From Campylobacterota bacterium (GTDB taxonomy: Bacteria > Campylobacterota > Campylobacteria > Campylobacterales > Sulfurovaceae), in assembly GCA_003646525.1 (NCBI GenBank), contig QMKU01000032.1, forward strand, positions 1 through 9,416: a stretch of DNA of 9,416 nt, in the 5' to 3' direction. This document shows, piece by piece, positions 6,864 to 9,416 of this stretch; positions within the stretch are counted from its first letter, which is position 1, and the number at the start of each line of letters is the position of its first letter. Under the pieces are notes generated by a model. It had not been told where the DNA came from, ran no database searches, and saw only the letters and a program-made list of their open reading frames with translations. Position numbers and translations under genes: made by a program.

Positions 6864-7280
6864 TTAATGCTTGGCAGTTGTTTTATTTGCATTCCTTGCT
6901 GTTGGATCTGAGAGTAATCCAGTAGAGATCACTTCAAATTCATAGTAGTGTCTCGGAAATTTCTTAAGCCCAAGATCAATAAATTGTCCTTGGCTTATTT
7001 GACGATCCCATACTTTATAAGTTATATCTGTAAACCAATTTTTGAGTTTTGATGTACTGAGATCTAATTTCTGATAATTCATATCCTGTTTTATTTCTGC
7101 TCCAACAATTCGCATCGCAGACTTATATTTAGAATGTTTCTGCTCTTCAGTCAAGACTGGTGCGGGAGCTTTTTTGACCTCTTCTTTTGGTGTTGGCGGT
7201 GGGATCGTACATGCCGTGAAATTTAAGCCTACGAATGTTATTGTCGTCGCAAAAAATATCGATTTTACAGTTAGCTTCAT
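6864..7280 (-). CDS. Small putative lipoprotein of unknown function
   Basis: 138 residues, not recognised as a named family. The N-terminus has a basic start (MKLTVK) and a hydrophobic stretch 8-20 ending in NFTAC at 20-24, a lipobox-like site with Cys24 as the likely lipidated residue; Phe at -3 makes it a slightly atypical box. A proline-rich linker (IPPPTPKEEVKKAPAPV, about 26-42) follows, then a mixed soluble domain of about 90 residues with aromatic patches (NWFTDITYKVWDRQ, RHYYEFEVIST). Inferred: tethered to the inner or outer membrane, facing the periplasm. AGGAG lies about 7 bases before the ATG. It is divergent from the YqeY-domain gene. It stands where ppa would be expected from Campylobacter gene order. 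Function unknown. Confidence 0.8.
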   Translation of the reverse strand: MKLTVKSIFFATTITFVGLNFTACTIPPPTPKEEVKKAPAPVLTEEQKHSKYKSAMRIVGAEIKQDMNYQKLDLSTSKLKNWFTDITYKVWDRQISQGQFIDLGLKKFPRHYYEFEVISTGLLSDPTARNANKTTAKH

Positions 7281-7305
7281 TGCTTGCTCCTAGTTGATAG
7301 TTGAA

Positions 7306-7311
7306 ATTATA
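7306..7311 (-). promoter_or_regulatory. Candidate -10 box of the lipoprotein gene
   Basis: TATAAT on the minus strand, preceded by a T-rich tract, about 26 bases from the ATG at 7280. No good -35. The divergent YqeY promoter lies about 55 bases away. Confidence 0.45.
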
Positions 7312-7364
7312 AAAGAAGTATACCAAAATAATATAACACAACCGTAAAAAGATGATTTATTTTA

Positions 7365-7373
7365 TGCTATAAT
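7365..7373 (+). promoter_or_regulatory. Extended -10 promoter of the YqeY-domain gene
   Basis: TGCTATAAT is a perfect TGn-TATAAT box after an AT-rich stretch. Transcription would start near 7380, giving a leader of about 25 bases with the AAAGAGGA ribosome site ending 5 bases before the ATG at 7406. Confidence 0.6.
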
Positions 7374-7405
7374 TACTGTCTATATCTTAAAACAAAGAGG
7401 AACGA

Positions 7406-7849
7406 ATGAGTCTAAAAGAACAAATAAAAGATGATATCAAAGTAGCCATGAGAGCGAAAGAGAAGCACAAGAGAGATACGCTTCGCAACATCCAAGCAGC
7501 GATCAAACAGATCGAGGTTGATCAGCGTATCGAAGTAGATGATGATATCGTCGAGAAAATCCTGATGAAGTATGCCAAGCAACGAGAAGATGCTATCGTC
7601 CAATTCAGAGAAGCTGGCAGAGATGATTTGGTCGCCAAAGATGAATATGAATTAGCTCTTGTCATGAGCTATCTGCCTAAACCTATGGATGATGAGGAGT
7701 TGGAAAATATTCTCCAAGGGATCATCGCTAGTACAGGTGCAGCTAGTATGAAAGATATGGGCAAAGTGATGGGTGCCGCCAAAAGCACTATCGGAAGCCG
7801 TGCAGATGGCGGAAGAATCAATCAAATCGTCAAAAAGCTACTCGGATAA
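7406..7849 (+). CDS. yqeY: GatB/YqeY domain-containing protein
   Basis: 147 residues, the standard length of stand-alone YqeY proteins. Visible hallmarks are the N-terminal helix MSLKEQIKDDIKVAMRAKEK with RDTLRNIQAAIKQIE (23-37), the central YAKQREDAIVQFREAGRDDL (56-75), SYLPKPMDDEEL (88-99), and the C-terminal MKDMGKVMGAAKSTIGSRADGGRINQIVKKLL, which matches the tRNA-contacting tail shared with GatB. Family members are cytoplasmic; their role is not settled, but the shared tail suggests tRNA contact or an accessory role with amidotransferase. That fits loosely with a non-discriminating AspRS 1.5 kb upstream, but the link is inference because YqeY is widespread. It has its own strong promoter, divergent from the lipoprotein gene, and is followed by a palindromic repeat. 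Confidence 0.92.
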   Translation: MSLKEQIKDDIKVAMRAKEKHKRDTLRNIQAAIKQIEVDQRIEVDDDIVEKILMKYAKQREDAIVQFREAGRDDLVAKDEYELALVMSYLPKPMDDEELENILQGIIASTGAASMKDMGKVMGAAKSTIGSRADGGRINQIVKKLLG

Positions 7850-7868
7850 ACCCCAAAAATACTTACTT

Positions 7869-7915
7869 GGAGCAGGGACTTCAGTCCCACAAAACGGGAC
7901 TAAAGTCCCTACTCC
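7869..7915. repeat. Palindromic repeat, family B copy 2 (between yqeY and the restriction-modification gene)
   Basis: GGAGCAGGGACTTCAGTCCC (7869-7888) pairs with GGGACTAAAGTCCCTACTCC (7896-7915), 18 of 20 positions, with a 7-base loop. The two differences are C-A mismatches in plus-strand RNA but G-U wobbles in minus-strand RNA. It is a second copy of the repeat at 6810-6856, in the opposite orientation. It begins 19 bases after the yqeY stop and may terminate or stabilise that transcript. Confidence 0.85.
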
Positions 7916-7980
7916 TAAACGATTAACTTTTGGTAGTTATTTTAGTTTTACTCCTAAGGTTAAGAATCAGAGGTTATTAA

Positions 7981-9416
7981 ATGTTCCAAAAGTCACTACT
8001 CAAAAATTTCATAAAGTCTTTCAACGCTCCAAACTATGATGAAGTCATTAAACTCGTAACAAAAGATAAATTCATAGCCGAAGATGCAAATGGAGCTGAG
8101 TTTATCGTGTTGCTCTCGCAGATGTTGAACTGGACTAACTGCACAAGAGAGGTAAAAAACAGTACTGATATGAAAAAGGCAGATGCTGTAGTTTATGACC
8201 AAAATAACAATCCAATAGCCATAATAGAGCTAAAATCTAGTGATAAAAATATATCAAATAGAGACACCATAGCCCAAGCATTTAGATATAAAAACGAAAA
8301 GCCAACTTGTAGGTTTGTCATAGTCTCTAACTTCAAGCAGTTAGATATTTACTCAGATAGTAGTGATATATGCTTCTCTTTGGATATGACATCAAGCAAT
8401 AGCTATACTACGCTATATGCTCTGGCAAATCAAACCTCACTAGAACAAAACGAGATAGCAAGACTCAAAAAACTCTCAAAATCACAAGATGAGATAACAA
8501 AAGAGGTCTATAGAGAGTACAGCAACTTTAGACTAAAACTTCTGAACAATCTAATAGAAAATAATAAAGAGCTGTCAAGAGAAAATATTTTTGAATGTGC
8601 AAATAGACTACTTGATAGATTTATGTTTATACTCTTTGCCGAAGATAGAGGGCTCATCCCTGCCAATAGCATAGATGCTATCATAAAGCAGTACCACAAC
8701 TCACAAGAGTGGGGAGATGATACTCCACTCTACAACTACTACAAAAAGTATTTTCAATTTATAGATACGGGAAACCCAAAAGTAAACATTCCTAAATATA
8801 ACGGCAATCTCTTTAAGCCCGATGAGCAGTTGGAAAATCTCATCATAGATGATGACATCATAAAAGATGACCTCTCTCATCTTAGTACCTATGACTTTAG
8901 TGATGATGTAGGTGTAGAAGTATTGGGGCATATCTTTGAGCAGTCACTAAATGACTTGGAGAAGATAAAAGAGTCTCTAATAGAAGAACATCAGATAAAA
9001 AACACTAGAAAAAAAGATGGTGTTTTTTATACTCCTAAGTTCATAACAAAGTACATAGTCAACAACACAGTTGCCAAGCTCTGTAGTGACAAAAAAGAGA
9101 AGTTAAAGCTATATGAAGAGATCAAAGATACAAAAAAAGCAAAAGAGAGACGAAGAGATACTCTACACGAGTACAGAGAGTACCTAGAGAGTCTTAAGAT
9201 AGTTGACCCTGCTTGTGGTAGTGGTGCATTTCTGACTGCTTGTTTTAGGTACTTGCTTGGTGAGCATCAGTGGTTACAAAATGAACTTTTCAAATATGAA
9301 GCTGGGCTTTTTGATTATCATGACATAGACAAGCAGATCATAGAAAAAAATCTGTTTGGAGTAGACATAAACGGAGCATCAGTAGGCATAGCCAAACTAA
9401 GCCTATGGCTACAAAC
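7981..9416 (+). CDS. Fused nuclease-N6-adenine methyltransferase, type IIG restriction-modification-like, C-terminus beyond window
   Basis: 478 residues are visible from the ATG at 7981 (AGAGG ribosome site 7 bases upstream) with no stop before the edge. Residues about 30-125 look like a PD-(D/E)xK nuclease: E40, D68 in KADAVVYD, and E83-L-K85 in IAIIELKSS, the spacing used by type IIG enzymes such as MmeI. Residues 150-340 are a helical connector. The methyltransferase begins with DGVFYTPKFITKYIV (346-360, motif X) and the AdoMet-binding DPACGSGAFL (409-418, motif I); LFGVDINGASVGIAKLSLWL (458-477) is motif II of Eco57I-type enzymes. The NPPY motif and target recognition domain should lie past the edge. 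Such enzymes both methylate and cleave DNA at one site. The alternative is a methylase subunit of a multi-gene defence system; the N-terminal nuclease argues against that. About 28 of 40 Ile codons are ATA, unlike adk, suggesting horizontal transfer. Confidence 0.88.
   Translation, partial: MFQKSLLKNFIKSFNAPNYDEVIKLVTKDKFIAEDANGAEFIVLLSQMLNWTNCTREVKNSTDMKKADAVVYDQNNNPIAIIELKSSDKNISNRDTIAQAFRYKNEKPTCRFVIVSNFKQLDIYSDSSDICFSLDMTSSNSYTTLYALANQTSLEQNEIARLKKLSKSQDEITKEVYREYSNFRLKLLNNLIENNKELSRENIFECANRLLDRFMFILFAEDRGLIPANSIDAIIKQYHNSQEWGDDTPLYNYYKKYFQFIDTGNPKVNIPKYNGNLFKPDEQLENLIIDDDIIKDDLSHLSTYDFSDDVGVEVLGHIFEQSLNDLEKIKESLIEEHQIKNTRKKDGVFYTPKFITKYIVNNTVAKLCSDKKEKLKLYEEIKDTKKAKERRRDTLHEYREYLESLKIVDPACGSGAFLTACFRYLLGEHQWLQNELFKYEAGLFDYHDIDKQIIEKNLFGVDINGASVGIAKLSLWLQ

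Noticed and set aside
5970..7915. CRISPR array
   Set aside because: The repeats are palindromic, belong to two families and are hundreds of bases apart, with no regular spacers and no cas genes.
7773..8039. 88-codon plus-strand frame overlapping yqeY, the repeat and the restriction-modification start
   Set aside because: It is out of frame with two well-supported genes. Its GAGTSVPQNGTKVPTP stretch is just the translated palindrome; the minus-strand frame at 6704-6892 gives nearly the same peptide from the other copy, which shows it comes from the repeat and not from a gene.

Overview
The window is a chromosomal segment from a member of the Campylobacterota (formerly Epsilonproteobacteria), most likely a Sulfurovum- or Sulfurimonas-like organism. 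This rests on three things: protein character (a RecN of about 510 residues, a short-LID adenylate kinase, and an AspRS carrying the leucine pair associated with the non-discriminating Helicobacter enzyme); AT-rich promoters with TATAAT or TGnTATAAT boxes; and gene order. As I recall it, Campylobacter jejuni has the order tatD - cbrR - recN - nadK - aspS - adk - ppa. Here the order is the same, with a novel Hpt-domain gene in the cbrR slot and no ppa after adk. The genus assignment is inference.

Layout. 1-633 (-) is a TatD metal-dependent nuclease cut by the left edge. 779-1603 (+) is a membrane-anchored, coiled-coil, histidine-phosphotransfer protein. It converges on 1608-3143 (-) recN, which overlaps by 4 bases the end of 3140-4009 (-) nadK. 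4186-5952 (+) aspS (GTG start) diverges from nadK and is followed by a 140-bp nested inverted repeat and then 6178-6780 (+) adk, whose start codon overlaps the end of a possible 14-codon leader ORF. 6864-7280 (-) is a small orphan lipoprotein, divergent from 7406-7849 (+), a YqeY/GatB-domain protein. 7981-9416 (+) is the N-terminal half of a fused nuclease-methyltransferase (type IIG restriction-modification-like) cut by the right edge. Its codon use differs sharply from its neighbours.

The left two thirds is housekeeping: DNA repair (RecN, TatD), NADP supply (NadK), translation (AspRS) and nucleotide balance (Adk). The right third is accessory. Every boundary after aspS carries a palindromic repeat: one element of one family (5970-6109) and two of a second family (6810-6856 and 7869-7915), the latter two in opposite orientation and flanking the lipoprotein/YqeY block. 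These repeats and the incoming restriction-modification gene mark the point where conserved synteny breaks.

The least ordinary items are the repeats, whose arms show compensatory base changes; the Hpt protein architecture; the leader ORF at adk; and the restriction-modification gene. No gap between genes exceeds 300 bases. I saw no tRNA, rRNA, CRISPR array or complete insertion sequence.
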